DNA of 64,000 nt from Streptomyces cynarae (GCF_025642135.1 NZ_CP106793.1:3786001-3850000); one strand, 5' to 3'; shown: positions 38,561-48,001, numbered from the stretch's first letter. The notes: generated from the letters alone by a model not told the origin. Numbers and translations: made by a program.

Positions 38561-41500
38561 GTGAATGAAGCGCGCGACGAGTACGAGAACGAGAAGGCAC
38601 CCGGCTACCTCCGCTTCCCTCACCTGCACGGCGACCGCTTGTGCTTCGCCGCAGAGGACGACCTGTGGACGGCTCCGCTGGACGGGTCCGGCCGTGCCTG
38701 GCGACTCACCGTGGACCGTACGAAGATCGGGCATCCCCGCTTCTCGCCGGACGGCCGGTTCATCGCCTACACGAGCTGGCGCAGCCTTGTCCCGGAGATC
38801 CATCTGACGCCGGTGGACGGCGGCCCCGGCCGACGCCTGACCTACTGGGGCAGCGTCGACACCCGGGTGTGCGGCTGGACTCCGGAGGGCGACCTCCTCG
38901 CCGTCGCCTCGCACGGCGAGCCCTTCTCGCACTACACCTTCGCCTACAAGGTCCCGACCGACGGCGACCCCGGCGGCAAGCTGCCCTGGGGCCCGGTCTC
39001 CGACATAGCGGTGGCCGACATCGACGGCGAACGCAGAACGCTGCTGCTCACCGGCAAACCACCGCACGAACCGGCCTCCTGGAAGCGCTACCGCGGCGGC
39101 GCCATGGGCCGGCTGTGGCTGCACGGACAGCGGCTGCTCGCCGACCTCGAGGGCCACCTGGACTCGCCGATGTTCGTCGGCGGGCGGATCGCGTTCCTCT
39201 CCGACCACGAGGGCGTCGGCAACCTGTACTCGTGCGCCTACGACGGCTCCGACCTGCGCCGCCACACCGACCACGACAGTTTCTACGCCCGCCACGCCGC
39301 GAGCGACGGCACGCGGGTGGTGTACCAATGCGCGGGCGACCTGTGGATCGTCGACGACCTGTCCCCCGACTCGATCCCGCGCCGCCTGGACGTGCGCCTG
39401 GGCGGGCCGCGGGCCGGGCGCCGCAAGTACCAGGTGCCGGCGGCGCAGCACGTGGACGGGATCTCGGTGGACGACACGGGGCGGGCAAGCGCGGTGGTCG
39501 TCCGCGGCAGCCTGTACTGGCTCACGCACCGGGACGGCCCCGCACGCACGATCACGGACACCCCCGGGGTGCGCATCCGGCTGCCGGAGATGCTGGGCGT
39601 CGGCGGACAGATCGCGTACGTAACGGACGCCGAGGGCGAGGACGCCGTCGAGATCGCGTATCTGCCGCGGGCCTCGGGCGACCGCGAGCCGCGCCGGCTG
39701 GCCTCCGGGCAACTGGGACGCGTCCTGGAGATGGTGGCGGACCCCCAGGGCGAACGGCTCGCGATCGCCTCGGACGACGGACGCCTGCTGCTCGTCACCG
39801 TGGCCGACGAGGAGTCCGGTGGCGAGAAGCCCGCCGACGAGGAGCCCGTCGGCGAGAAGCCCGCCGACGAGGAGCCCGGCGGCGAGAAGCCCGCCGACGA
39901 GGAGCCCGGCCGCGAGAAGTCCGAGGGCGCGGTCGCGGAGTTGGTCCGCTCGGACAACGGGCCGGTACGGGACCTGGCGTTCTCCCCGGACGGCGCGTGG
40001 CTGACGTGGTCGCACCCGGGGATCGGCCGGTCGCTGAGGCAGATCAGGATGGCCCGCATAAAGGACCGGCTGATCGTCGACGTCACCAACGGCCGCTTCG
40101 AGGACGAGAACCCGGTGTTCACCCGGGACGGCCGCTACCTGGCGTTCCTGTCCTGGCGCGGCTTCGACCCCGTGTACGACGTGCACACCGGCGACCTGTC
40201 CTTCCCCCTCGGCTGCCGCCCGTACCTGGTCCCGCTGTCCTCCGCGACCCCGTCCCCCTTCGCCCTGAACCCGGAGGGGCGTCCCGCGGCCGGCGGCCTC
40301 GACCCGCTGGAGGAAGAGGAGGAGGGTGGCGGTGTGGTGACCGTCGAGGTCGAGGGGCTGGAGAACCGGGTGACGCCGTTCCCGGTCCCGGCCTCGAAGT
40401 ACTCGGAGCTGCGCCCCGTCGCGGGCGGCGGCCTCGTGTGGCTGCGCTGGCCGATCTCGGGCGCGCTGGGCGAGACATTCGTCAACCCGGACGACGTCTC
40501 CGGCCGCCCCACCCTTGAGCACTTCAACCTCAGCAAGGCGAAGAAGTCCGAACTGGTCGGCCATCTGGACTGGTTCGCGGTGAGCGGGGACGGGACGCGG
40601 CTGGTGGTCGTCGACGAGGGCGACCTGCGGGCGGTGCCGTCGACGGAGGCCGGCGACTCCGACACGACGGTGTGGATCGACGCACGCCGGATCATGCACG
40701 AGGTGGACCCGGGCGCGGAATGGCGGCAGGCGTACGCGGAGGCGGGCCGGCTCATCCGGGCCTACTTCTGGGAGCCGGACATGTGCGGGATCGACTGGGA
40801 CGCGATCCTGGAGCAGTACCGCCCGCTGGTCGAACGGGTCGCCTCCCCGGACGAGTTCGCGGACCTGCTGCGCGAGGTGCTGGGCGAGCTGGGCACCTCG
40901 CACGCGTACGTGGCGGCGGCCCGGCGCAACGAGGGCCCGCCGCACTACCAGCGCTACCAGGGCCTGCTGGGCACCAACTTCGTGCGCCGCGACGGGCGCT
41001 GGGTGGTGAAGCGGATCCTGCCGGGCGAGTCGTCGGACTCCAAGGCGCGCTCCCCGCTTGCGGGCACCGGCATCCGCGAGGGCGCCGTGCTGACCCATGT
41101 GGACGGGCGGCCCGTGGACCCGGTGACGGGACCGTATCCGCTGCTGGCCGGGGCGGGCGGTACGACGGTGGAGCTGACGTTCCTGCCCGCCGACGGGGAG
41201 GGCGGGCCCCGCCGCGTGGCCGTGATGCCGCTGATCGACGAACGGCCGCTGCGCTACCAGGACTGGGTCGCCAAGCGCCGCGCGGTCGTCAAGGAGTTGA
41301 GCGGCGACCGCTGCGGGTACCTGCACATCCCGGACCTGGGCGGCTCCGGCTGGGCCCAGTTCAACCGGGACCTCAGGAAGGAGGTCTCACGGCCGGCTCT
41401 CATCGTGGACGTACGCGGCAACGCGGGCGGCCACATCAGCGAACTCGTCATCGAGAAGCTGACGCACACCATCCTGGGCTGGGACCTGACACGCAACGCC

Positions 41501-41941
41501 CAGCCGGTGTCGTACACCTCGAACGCCCCGCGCGGACCGATCGTGGCCCTCGCCGACGAGGCCACGTCCTCCGACGGCGACATGATCACGGCCGCGTTCA
41601 AACTGCTGAAGCTCGGCCCGGTGGTGGGCCTGCGCACCTGGGGCGGCGTGGTCGGCATAACGGGCCGTCACCGCCTGGGCGACGGCACGGTGATCACGGT
41701 GCCGATGAACGCCGCGTGGTTCGACGCGTACGGGTGGTCCGTGGAAAACCGGGGTGTCACCCCGGACTTGGAGATCGAGCGCACCCCCGTGGACTGGGCG
41801 GAGGGCCGCCACAGGCAACTGTCGGACGCGGTCGAGGTGGCGCTGAACCTCCTGGACACCCAGCCGGCGGCAACCCCGCCGGACTACAGCCAGGTCCCCG
41901 ACAGAACCCGCCCGAAACTCCCACCGAGGCCAACGGGCTGA
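38561..41941 (+). CDS. Tricorn-like S41 serine protease
   Basis: 1126 residues with the tricorn protease layout. Two beta-propellers (about residues 1-700; repeats such as FSPDGRFIAY and TRDGRYLAFLSW) precede a C1 helical domain, a PDZ domain and a C2 catalytic domain. S780-H781 (LGTSHAY) and S1004-D1005 (TSSDGDM) correspond to the tricorn active site. It should degrade peptides downstream of the proteasome. A 40-residue acidic insert at residues 416-455 (DEEPGGEKPA-type units) is encoded by a 30-bp minisatellite. GTG 38561 has a weak ribosome site. Divergent from tetR. Confidence -1.
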   Translation: MNEARDEYENEKAPGYLRFPHLHGDRLCFAAEDDLWTAPLDGSGRAWRLTVDRTKIGHPRFSPDGRFIAYTSWRSLVPEIHLTPVDGGPGRRLTYWGSVDTRVCGWTPEGDLLAVASHGEPFSHYTFAYKVPTDGDPGGKLPWGPVSDIAVADIDGERRTLLLTGKPPHEPASWKRYRGGAMGRLWLHGQRLLADLEGHLDSPMFVGGRIAFLSDHEGVGNLYSCAYDGSDLRRHTDHDSFYARHAASDGTRVVYQCAGDLWIVDDLSPDSIPRRLDVRLGGPRAGRRKYQVPAAQHVDGISVDDTGRASAVVVRGSLYWLTHRDGPARTITDTPGVRIRLPEMLGVGGQIAYVTDAEGEDAVEIAYLPRASGDREPRRLASGQLGRVLEMVADPQGERLAIASDDGRLLLVTVADEESGGEKPADEEPVGEKPADEEPGGEKPADEEPGREKSEGAVAELVRSDNGPVRDLAFSPDGAWLTWSHPGIGRSLRQIRMARIKDRLIVDVTNGRFEDENPVFTRDGRYLAFLSWRGFDPVYDVHTGDLSFPLGCRPYLVPLSSATPSPFALNPEGRPAAGGLDPLEEEEEGGGVVTVEVEGLENRVTPFPVPASKYSELRPVAGGGLVWLRWPISGALGETFVNPDDVSGRPTLEHFNLSKAKKSELVGHLDWFAVSGDGTRLVVVDEGDLRAVPSTEAGDSDTTVWIDARRIMHEVDPGAEWRQAYAEAGRLIRAYFWEPDMCGIDWDAILEQYRPLVERVASPDEFADLLREVLGELGTSHAYVAAARRNEGPPHYQRYQGLLGTNFVRRDGRWVVKRILPGESSDSKARSPLAGTGIREGAVLTHVDGRPVDPVTGPYPLLAGAGGTTVELTFLPADGEGGPRRVAVMPLIDERPLRYQDWVAKRRAVVKELSGDRCGYLHIPDLGGSGWAQFNRDLRKEVSRPALIVDVRGNAGGHISELVIEKLTHTILGWDLTRNAQPVSYTSNAPRGPIVALADEATSSDGDMITAAFKLLKLGPVVGLRTWGGVVGITGRHRLGDGTVITVPMNAAWFDAYGWSVENRGVTPDLEIERTPVDWAEGRHRQLSDAVEVALNLLDTQPAATPPDYSQVPDRTRPKLPPRPTG
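39806..39925 (+). repeat. 30-bp minisatellite in the tricorn-like gene
   Basis: Four tandem copies of a 30-bp unit starting GACGAGGAGCCCGG (39806, 39836, 39866, 39896). They encode DEEPGGEKPA-like decapeptides (residues 416-455). The copies differ at a few positions. A unit length divisible by 3 lets copy number change without breaking the gene. Confidence -1.
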
Positions 41942-42006
41942 TCCCGCTGCCGGTTGCCGGTTGCCGCTTTTCCGGTTGCCGGTTGCCGCCACCGCTGTGG
42001 GCAGCA

Positions 42007-42040
42007 AGTGGGGCGCCCTCAATGCAAAGGGCGCCCCACT
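42007..42040. terminator. Bidirectional terminator
   Basis: A 13-bp perfect stem AGTGGGGCGCCCT (42007-42019) / AGGGCGCCCCACT (42028-42040), 8-nt loop, between the convergent tricorn-like gene and the small Gln-rich gene. Short GCCGGTTGCC repeats lie just upstream (about 41950-41990). Confidence -1.
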
Positions 42041-42076
42041 CGTCGCTGCTGAAGCCGGCCGCAGGCCGACCGCAGG

Positions 42077-42271
42077 CTACCGCTCGCGGTCCTGGTCGAA
42101 GCGGTCCTCCGCTTCCTCCTGCATCCGCTGCGCCTCTTCCCGCGACTGCTGGCCCCGCTGCTGACCACGCTGCTGAGCCTGCTGGCCGCGCTGCTGCGCC
42201 TGCTGCTTGGCCTGCTCCATCTTCTGCTTGGCCTGCTGCTTGATCTGCTCGGACTTGTCCTTCATACCCAT
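42077..42271 (-). CDS. Small glutamine-rich hydrophilic protein
   Basis: A 64-residue protein starting MGMKDKSEQIKQQAKQKMEQ, built almost wholly of Gln, Arg, Lys and Glu with QQR-type repeats. It is likely a long coiled coil or disordered stress protein. GGGAG lies 9 nt before the ATG. No homologous enzyme family. Similar short Gln-rich proteins occur in many Streptomyces genomes, from memory. Confidence -1.
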   Translation of the reverse strand: MGMKDKSEQIKQQAKQKMEQAKQQAQQRGQQAQQRGQQRGQQSREEAQRMQEEAEDRFDQDRER

Positions 42272-42347
42272 GTGGGCTCACTCCCGAAGTACGTGAGGGG
42301 ATCGGGCTCGACCAGACTGACACGCAGGAACACAGCACGCATTTCGA

Positions 42348-43232
42348 TCAGTTACCGAGCGTACTCCGCCGCTGCTCATCGGCCTGGCCACCGGCCCCGA
42401 CGAGCCCGGTGCGCACCTTCTTGAGCCGCGGCTCGAACCGCCGCATCTCCCGCTGTCCCACGGTCGCGATGATTCCCGGCAGATACCCGCGCACCACCTG
42501 CATCCCGCGCAGCCACGCCTGCCCGTACACATGGCCCGACCGCCGCTCGATCCCGGCCACCAGCCGGTCCACCGCGGGCCCCAGCGGATACGTCTTGTTG
42601 GACGGCCACGGCAGCCGCTGCCGCAGCTCCCTCATCACCTCGTCCTGGTCGGCGCCCCGCACCATGTCCGTGTCCGTCCAGGACAGATACCCGACGCCGA
42701 CACGTACGCCCCGGTGCGCGACCTCGGCGCGCAGGCTGTGCGCGTACGCCTCCACGCCCGACTTGGACGCGCAGTACGCCGTCATCATCGGCGCCGGAGT
42801 GATCGCCGCGAGCGAGGCGATCTGGAGGAGATAGCCCCGGCTCTCGATCAACGCCGGCAGGAAGGCGCGGGCCGTCACCGCGGAGCCGATCAGATTCACC
42901 TCGATCACCCGCCGCCACGCCTCGGGGTCGGACTCGGTGAACGGCCCACCGCCCGCCACACCGGCGTTGGCGACCACGATGTCGACCTTCCCGAACCGCT
43001 GCTGAACCTCCCGCGCGACCCGCGTCATCGCCTCGTGGTCGGTGACGTCGGCGCACCAGTGCCCGCCGTCCCCGTACAGCTGCTCCGCGACCCGCTTGAG
43101 GGCGTCCGCCTCCAGGCCGACCAGGGCGACCGTGGCCCCGCGCGCCGACAGCTTGCGGGCCAGCAGTTCGCCGACGCCCCGCGCCGCGCCGGTGACGACC
43201 GCGACCTGCCCCTCGAGGCCCACCCTGCTCAT
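42348..43232 (-). CDS. SDR-family oxidoreductase
   Basis: A 294-residue short-chain dehydrogenase: cofactor motif TGAARGVG near residue 15, NNAG-type VANAGVAG, catalytic Ser in LLQIASLAA and YCASK (Tyr and Lys). A basic C-terminal extension (RRFEPRLKKVRTGL) could be membrane-associated. ATG 43232 overlaps the hydrolase stop by 4 nt (ATGA). Third gene of the monooxygenase operon. Confidence -1.
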   Translation of the reverse strand: MSRVGLEGQVAVVTGAARGVGELLARKLSARGATVALVGLEADALKRVAEQLYGDGGHWCADVTDHEAMTRVAREVQQRFGKVDIVVANAGVAGGGPFTESDPEAWRRVIEVNLIGSAVTARAFLPALIESRGYLLQIASLAAITPAPMMTAYCASKSGVEAYAHSLRAEVAHRGVRVGVGYLSWTDTDMVRGADQDEVMRELRQRLPWPSNKTYPLGPAVDRLVAGIERRSGHVYGQAWLRGMQVVRGYLPGIIATVGQREMRRFEPRLKKVRTGLVGAGGQADEQRRSTLGN

Positions 43233-44164
43233 GCGCCCTCCTTGACCGGCTCGTTCGGTGTGTCCGCCGCGTATGCGGTGACGAGTTCGCGGATCTTCCC
43301 GGTGACCAGCTCCGGTGCCTCCACGGGTGTCATATGGCCGAGCCCCGGCAGCTCGGTGCCGCCCACGCAGTGCGGCAGCGCGGCGACCAGCGCCCGCGCG
43401 TGCACCGGCGGGGTGAGCCGGTCGGCGGTGCCGACCACGACGGCCGTCGGTACGGTCAACTCGCTCACGGCGTCCTCGAGATCGAGCCCTTCGAGCACAC
43501 GCGACCAGGCGTGGCGCACCTCGCGCGGACAGGCGTGCACCACCCGCGCGCACGCCTCCACCATGGCCGGCGTCGAAGCGGCGCCCATGGTGGCGTACTT
43601 GAGGATGCGCCGCGCCACCGGTGTGACCGGCCCGAGCGGGGCGCGCGAGCCGAGGACGCGCGCGGTGAGCCAGGTGCGCACGCGCCCGGCGCGCATCGGC
43701 ACCACCAGCGACTCGGACACCAGGCGCCCGCTGCCCGTACTGCACAACAGGACGGCTGCCGTGTGCGCCCGGAAGCGGGGGCGCGCGGCGGCGGCCAGCA
43801 CCGTCATCCCGCCCATGGAGTGCCCCACGACCACGGCCCTCCCGCCCGGCGCGAGCGTGGCGGCGAGCACCGCTTCCAGATCGTCGGCGAGCGCCTCGGT
43901 GGAGCAGGTGGGGCTCGCGGGGCTGCGCCCGTGCCCCCGCTGGTCGTAGGCGATCACCCGGTGGTCGGCGGCGAGGTCCCGGATCTGCGCCGCCCAGAAG
44001 GCGGTCGAGCAGGTCCAGCCGTGGACGAGGACCACCGGGGGCGCACCCTCGGGTCCGTGCACCTCGACGTGCAACCGGGCGCCGTCGGCGGAGAGGACCG
44101 TCAGCTCACGGTCCGGGGCCGGGGGTGCGTAGGGGCCCGTGGCCACCGGCGTCGGGCTTCTCAT
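43229..44164 (-). CDS. Alpha/beta-hydrolase
   Basis: A 311-residue alpha/beta hydrolase: VVLVHGWTCSTAFW oxyanion region, nucleophile elbow GHSMGG, acid in VVVGTADRLTPP and His in LPGLGHMTPVEAP. After a Baeyer-Villiger reaction such an enzyme would open the ester or lactone, which fits its coupled position behind the monooxygenase (ATGA overlap). The substrate is unknown. Confidence -1.
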   Translation of the reverse strand: MRSPTPVATGPYAPPAPDRELTVLSADGARLHVEVHGPEGAPPVVLVHGWTCSTAFWAAQIRDLAADHRVIAYDQRGHGRSPASPTCSTEALADDLEAVLAATLAPGGRAVVVGHSMGGMTVLAAAARPRFRAHTAAVLLCSTGSGRLVSESLVVPMRAGRVRTWLTARVLGSRAPLGPVTPVARRILKYATMGAASTPAMVEACARVVHACPREVRHAWSRVLEGLDLEDAVSELTVPTAVVVGTADRLTPPVHARALVAALPHCVGGTELPGLGHMTPVEAPELVTGKIRELVTAYAADTPNEPVKEGA

Positions 44165-45678
44165 GCGCCCGCCTCCACGCGCTCCTCGGCCTGCGCGCTC
44201 CCCTGGGCGGGTGCTCGCAGCACGTCGTACTCCGCGAGGTTCACGCGCCGCGTCGCCGCCTGGAACTCCGTCGTCGTACCGGGCCAGATGGTGGTGTTGC
44301 GGCCGTGCGCGTCGAGGTACCAGCTGGTGCAGCCGCCGGTGTTCCACACCGTGCGCTTCATACGTTCCTGCACCTTGTGGTTCCAGGCCGCGACGGCGCT
44401 CGGGCGGGCGTCGAGCGCGACCCGGCCGCCGAGGACCCGCAACTGCCGCAGGAAGTCGGCCATGTAGTTCAGCTGGGACTCGATCATCAGGATCATCGAG
44501 GAGTTCCCGAGCCCGGTGTTGGGCCCGATGATCGTCATCCAGTTGGGGAACCCGGCGGCCGAGGCCCCGCGCAGGGCCTGCATCCCGCCCTTCCAGGTCT
44601 CCGCGAGCGTCCTGCCGTCGGCGCCGACGACCCGCTCGGCGATCGGCATGTCCGTCACATGGAACCCGGTGCCGAAGACGATCGCGTCGACCTCGGCCTC
44701 GGTGCCGTCCGCGGCGACGACCGCCCGGCCGCGGACCTCGGCGAGCCCGCTCGGAACGACGTCCACATTCGGCTGCGCGAGGGCCGGGTAGTAGTCGCTG
44801 GAGAGCAGGATCCGCTTGCAGCCGATGCGGTAGTCGGGGGTCAGCCTGGCGCGCAGGGCCGGGTCCTTGACGGCGCGGGCCATGTTGGCCTTGGCCAGCC
44901 GCTCGACGAGGCCCAGCTCGTTCGGGTGCTTGGTGAACGCCTGGACCTGCAACTCCCGTATCCCCCACAGCAGTCCCCGTCGCAGCCGCGTGGTGACGGG
45001 CAGCGCGCGGTGCAGCGCCCGCTCCGGGCCGCTGATCGCGCGGTCGACGCGGGGCAGCACCCACGGCGGGGTGCGCTGGAAGAGGACCAGCTTCGCGACA
45101 TCGGGCCGGATGGCCGGCACGATCTGGATCGCTGAGGCCCCGGTGCCGACCATGGCGACCCGCTTGCCGCGCAGGTCCTGGTCGTGGTCCCAGCGGGCGG
45201 AGTGGAAGACCGCGCCCGGGAAGGAGTCGAGGCCGGGAATGTCCGGGATCCTCGGGTCGGAGAGCGGGCCGGTGGCGGAGACGACGACGTCCGCCGTGAG
45301 CGATCCGCTGCTGGTCTCGATGACCCAGCGCAGCCTCGCGGCATCCCAGGTCATCAGCTTCACCTCGCTGCGGAGGCGGAGGTGGGGCCGCAGCCCGAAG
45401 ACGTCCGCCACATGCTCCAGGTACGCGCGGATGTGCTCCTGTCCGGAGAAGGTGCGCGGCCAGTCGGGGTGGGGCGCGAACGAGAACGAGTAGAGGTGGG
45501 AGGGGACGTCGCAGGCGCAGCCCGGGTAGGTGTTGTCGCGCCAGGTGCCGCCCACCGCGTCCGCCCGTTCCAGGACCACGAAGTCGGTGATCCCTTCCCG
45601 GCGCAGTCGCACGGCGGCACCGAGCCCGCCGAACCCCGTACCGATCACCGCCACCCGTACATGCTCGTGCTCGGCCAT
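44161..45678 (-). CDS. Baeyer-Villiger-type flavin monooxygenase
   Basis: A 505-residue class B flavoprotein monooxygenase: FAD motif GTGFGGLG near residue 13, BVMO fingerprint F-x-G-x3-H-x3-W (FPGAVFHSARWD), NADPH motif GTGASA, and ATG-type VFGTGFHV. It inserts oxygen into ketones to give esters or lactones. ATG 45678 is preceded by GGAGG. It heads a three-gene operon (monooxygenase, hydrolase, SDR), divergent from the merR gene; the natural ketone is unknown. Confidence -1.
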   Translation of the reverse strand: MAEHEHVRVAVIGTGFGGLGAAVRLRREGITDFVVLERADAVGGTWRDNTYPGCACDVPSHLYSFSFAPHPDWPRTFSGQEHIRAYLEHVADVFGLRPHLRLRSEVKLMTWDAARLRWVIETSSGSLTADVVVSATGPLSDPRIPDIPGLDSFPGAVFHSARWDHDQDLRGKRVAMVGTGASAIQIVPAIRPDVAKLVLFQRTPPWVLPRVDRAISGPERALHRALPVTTRLRRGLLWGIRELQVQAFTKHPNELGLVERLAKANMARAVKDPALRARLTPDYRIGCKRILLSSDYYPALAQPNVDVVPSGLAEVRGRAVVAADGTEAEVDAIVFGTGFHVTDMPIAERVVGADGRTLAETWKGGMQALRGASAAGFPNWMTIIGPNTGLGNSSMILMIESQLNYMADFLRQLRVLGGRVALDARPSAVAAWNHKVQERMKRTVWNTGGCTSWYLDAHGRNTTIWPGTTTEFQAATRRVNLAEYDVLRAPAQGSAQAEERVEAGA

Positions 45679-45733
45679 CCCGCAGCCTCCCGGTCCGCCA
45701 GACTCTGCCAGTGAACACTGGCGCAATCGGGAG

Positions 45734-45764
45734 GGTAGGGCAGCGGCCCTACCGATGGGTAGGG
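45734..45764. promoter_or_regulatory. GGTAGGG/CCCTACC operator cluster
   Basis: GGTAGGG (45734-45740), CCCTACC (45747-45753) and GGTAGGG (45758-45764) form two overlapping inverted repeats between the divergent monooxygenase operon and merR. They sit 30-60 bp before each start, where a MerR regulator would bind. Confidence -1.
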
Positions 45765-45808
45765 GTGGGGCGAGGAAAGTTACCGGCGGTACGACGTAGG
45801 GTTCGGGC

Positions 45809-46471
45809 GTGGCAGGCAACGGGGAGCGGCGCGAGTACCGCATGGAGGAGCTGGCCAGGAGGGCCGGGATCACGGTGCGCACCCTGCGCTTCTACCGCGA
45901 GCGCAAGCTGATCCACCCGCCGCGCCGCGAGGGCCGTATCGCCTGGTACGACGACACGCACCTGGCCCGGCTGCGGACGATCTCCGCGCTCCTGGAACGC
46001 GGCCACACCCTCAGCGGCATCGCGGAACTCGCCGAGGCCTTCGACCACGGCCGCAACGTCGGCGAGTTGCTCGGCCTCGGCGCACCCAGCGAGGAGACCC
46101 CGGTCCGGCTCACCCCCGAGGCGCTGGCCGACGTCTTCGGCGACCAGGCCACGCCGGAGAACCTCTCCGCCGCACTCGAACTGGGCTACCTCGGCACGGA
46201 CGGCGGCGAGATAGTGCACGTCAGCCGCCGGCTGCTGGACGTATCGGCGGCCCTGGTCCGGGAGGGCATCCCGCTGGCGGACGTCCTGGCCGCCGCCCGC
46301 CGCGTCCGCGAACACGCGGAAGCCCTGGCGGAGGTGTTCAACGACCTGGTGGCCACGGAGAACCGCTCCCCGGAGGACGTCAAACGCCTGCGCCCACTGG
46401 CGAAGAGCGTGGTGGAGGCGGAACTGTCACTGGCCCTGGACCGGCGACTGCTGGGGGATCAGAGGTCGTAG
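45809..46471 (+). CDS. MerR-family regulator
   Basis: A 220-residue protein: N-terminal MerR HTH (YRMEELARRAGITVRTLRFYRERKLIHPP), then a dimerisation helix and a C-terminal effector domain with no metal-binding cysteines. GTG 45809 follows a -10-like TAGGGT (45797-45802), so the message may be leaderless. It is divergent from the Baeyer-Villiger operon, its probable target. Its 3' end overlaps the convergent xthA end by 13 bp. Confidence -1.
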   Translation: MAGNGERREYRMEELARRAGITVRTLRFYRERKLIHPPRREGRIAWYDDTHLARLRTISALLERGHTLSGIAELAEAFDHGRNVGELLGLGAPSEETPVRLTPEALADVFGDQATPENLSAALELGYLGTDGGEIVHVSRRLLDVSAALVREGIPLADVLAAARRVREHAEALAEVFNDLVATENRSPEDVKRLRPLAKSVVEAELSLALDRRLLGDQRS

Positions 46472-47262
46472 ACCACCGTCACCGGGGCATGGTCCGACCA
46501 GCGCGCGGTGTGCGTCGCCGCGCGCTCCACGTACGCCTTGACCGCCTTGGCGGCGAGACCCGGCGTGGCGACCTGATAGTCGATGCGCCATCCCGTGTCG
46601 TTGTCGAAAGCACGCCCGCGGTAGGACCACCAGGTGTACGGACCCTCGCTGTCCGGATGCAGCGCCCGGACGACGTCGACGTACCCGCCGTCCTCGGATG
46701 CGAAAACCCGTCCCAACCACTCGCGTTCCTCGGGCAGGAAGCCGGAGTTCTTCCGGTTGCCGCGCCAGTTCTTCAGGTCGGCCTCGCGGTGGGCGATGTT
46801 CCAGTCGCCGCAGACGACGACCTCGCGCCCCTCCGCGGCGGACCGCTCCCGCAACTCCTTGAGGTGGCCGAGGAACTCGGTCATGAACCGGACCTTCTCG
46901 TCCTGCCGTTCGGTCCCGACCTCGCCCGAGGGCAGGTACAGGCTGGCGACGGTGACACCGGGCAGATCTGCCTCGACATACCGCCCGCCGCCGTCGAACT
47001 CGGCCGACCCGAACCCGATCCGCACCCGGTCGGGCTCGCGCCGCGTGTAGAGCGCCACCCCCGCGCGCCCCTTGGCGGCGGCCGGGGCGTGCACGACGTG
47101 CCAGCCGTCGGGCGCCCGGACGCCCTCGGGGATCTGCCCGGGCTCGGCGCGCACCTCCTGGAGGCACAGCACATCGGCGAAGGTACCGTCGAGCCACTCC
47201 ACGAAGCCCTTCTTCGCGGCGGCACGGATCCCGTTGACGTTCACGCTGGTCACAGTGAGCAC
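46459..47262 (-). CDS. xthA: Exodeoxyribonuclease III family protein
   Basis: A 267-residue AP endonuclease/3'-5' exonuclease used in base-excision repair. Signature blocks: TSVNVNGIRAAAKKGF, LCLQEVRAE (catalytic Glu), CGDWNIAHREADLKN, GWRIDYQVATP and the C-terminal SDHAPVTV (catalytic Asp-His). GTG 47262. Overlaps merR at the 3' ends. Confidence -1.
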   Translation of the reverse strand: MLTVTSVNVNGIRAAAKKGFVEWLDGTFADVLCLQEVRAEPGQIPEGVRAPDGWHVVHAPAAAKGRAGVALYTRREPDRVRIGFGSAEFDGGGRYVEADLPGVTVASLYLPSGEVGTERQDEKVRFMTEFLGHLKELRERSAAEGREVVVCGDWNIAHREADLKNWRGNRKNSGFLPEEREWLGRVFASEDGGYVDVVRALHPDSEGPYTWWSYRGRAFDNDTGWRIDYQVATPGLAAKAVKAYVERAATHTARWSDHAPVTVVYDL

Positions 47263-47330
47263 CCGGGAACGATACCGGCAGGCGGACGCAGCCCCATCGG
47301 CAGTATTCGCATAGTTGTACGCTTTCCGGC

Positions 47331-47807
47331 GTGAATATTCGCCGTGCTTCCTTCGACCACCCCGACGCCGTCAAGCTCAACGACCTCGTCCAGGCCGAAT
47401 ACCACGTTCGCTACGGCGACGGTGGCGACGCCACGTACCTGGACCCGGCGATGTTCGTACCGCCGGTCGGCCTCTACCTGATCGCGTACGACGAGCAGGA
47501 CCGTCCCGTGGCCACGGGCGGCTGGCGCTCCCAGGAGAAGAACGACGAGGGATACGAGGACGGGGACGCCGAACTCAAGCGGATGTTCGTCATAGAGGAG
47601 ATGCGCGGCCGGGGCCTGGCGCGCCGCATGCTCGCCGCTCTGGAGGAGGACGCCCGCGCGGCCGGCCGCACCCGTATGGTCCTGGAGACGGGCACCAAGC
47701 AGCCGGAGGCGGTGGCCCTGTACACCTCCAGCGGCTATGAGCCGTGCGCGAAGTTCGGCTACTACCGCTTCTACGAATCGAGCCTGTGTTTCGCGAAGCC
47801 GCTGTAG
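47331..47807 (+). CDS. GNAT-family acetyltransferase
   Basis: A 158-residue GCN5-like N-acetyltransferase. The acetyl-CoA-binding loop is RMFVIEEMRGRGLARRMLAALE (about residues 85-106), and the C-terminal ALYTSSGYEP strand-helix follows. GTG 47331. The substrate is unknown. It is divergent from xthA across 68 bp and has no obvious ribosome site. Confidence -1.
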   Translation: MNIRRASFDHPDAVKLNDLVQAEYHVRYGDGGDATYLDPAMFVPPVGLYLIAYDEQDRPVATGGWRSQEKNDEGYEDGDAELKRMFVIEEMRGRGLARRMLAALEEDARAAGRTRMVLETGTKQPEAVALYTSSGYEPCAKFGYYRFYESSLCFAKPL

Positions 47808-47960
47808 GCGTCGGGCGAGGCGAGGCTCGCCGGCGGCACGAGAAAGGGGCTGGGGAACCCTCGCGGTTTTCCGGCCCTTCCCTTCGGGATCACCGCTTCG
47901 GGGTGACCACCGGGCGGAGTTGGGAACGCCGCGCCGCGAAAGCCGAAACGGGCATGGCAA

Positions 47961-47992
47961 GAGGCCCGCCCCCCTTGCGGGGAGCGGGCCTC
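47961..47992 (-). terminator. Terminator downstream of tRNA-Ala
   Basis: GAGGCCCGC (47961-47969) pairs with GCGGGCCTC (47984-47992), with an inner CCCC/GGGG extension. It lies 10 bp past the 3' end of the minus-strand tRNA gene. Confidence -1.
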
Positions 47993-48001
47993 CATGCTGC
48001 G

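Noticed and set aside
39806..39925. CRISPR-like repeat array
   Set aside because: The units are contiguous tandem copies without spacers and lie within a coding region.
38519..41326. Very long minus-strand open frame opposite the tricorn-like gene
   Set aside because: A GC-driven shadow frame; it is Arg/His/Gln-rich with no domains, while the plus strand encodes a recognisable protease.
41942..42000. GCCGGTTGCC repeats as a possible regulatory array
   Set aside because: Short, partly overlapping low-complexity repeats between a stop codon and a terminator; no sign of function.
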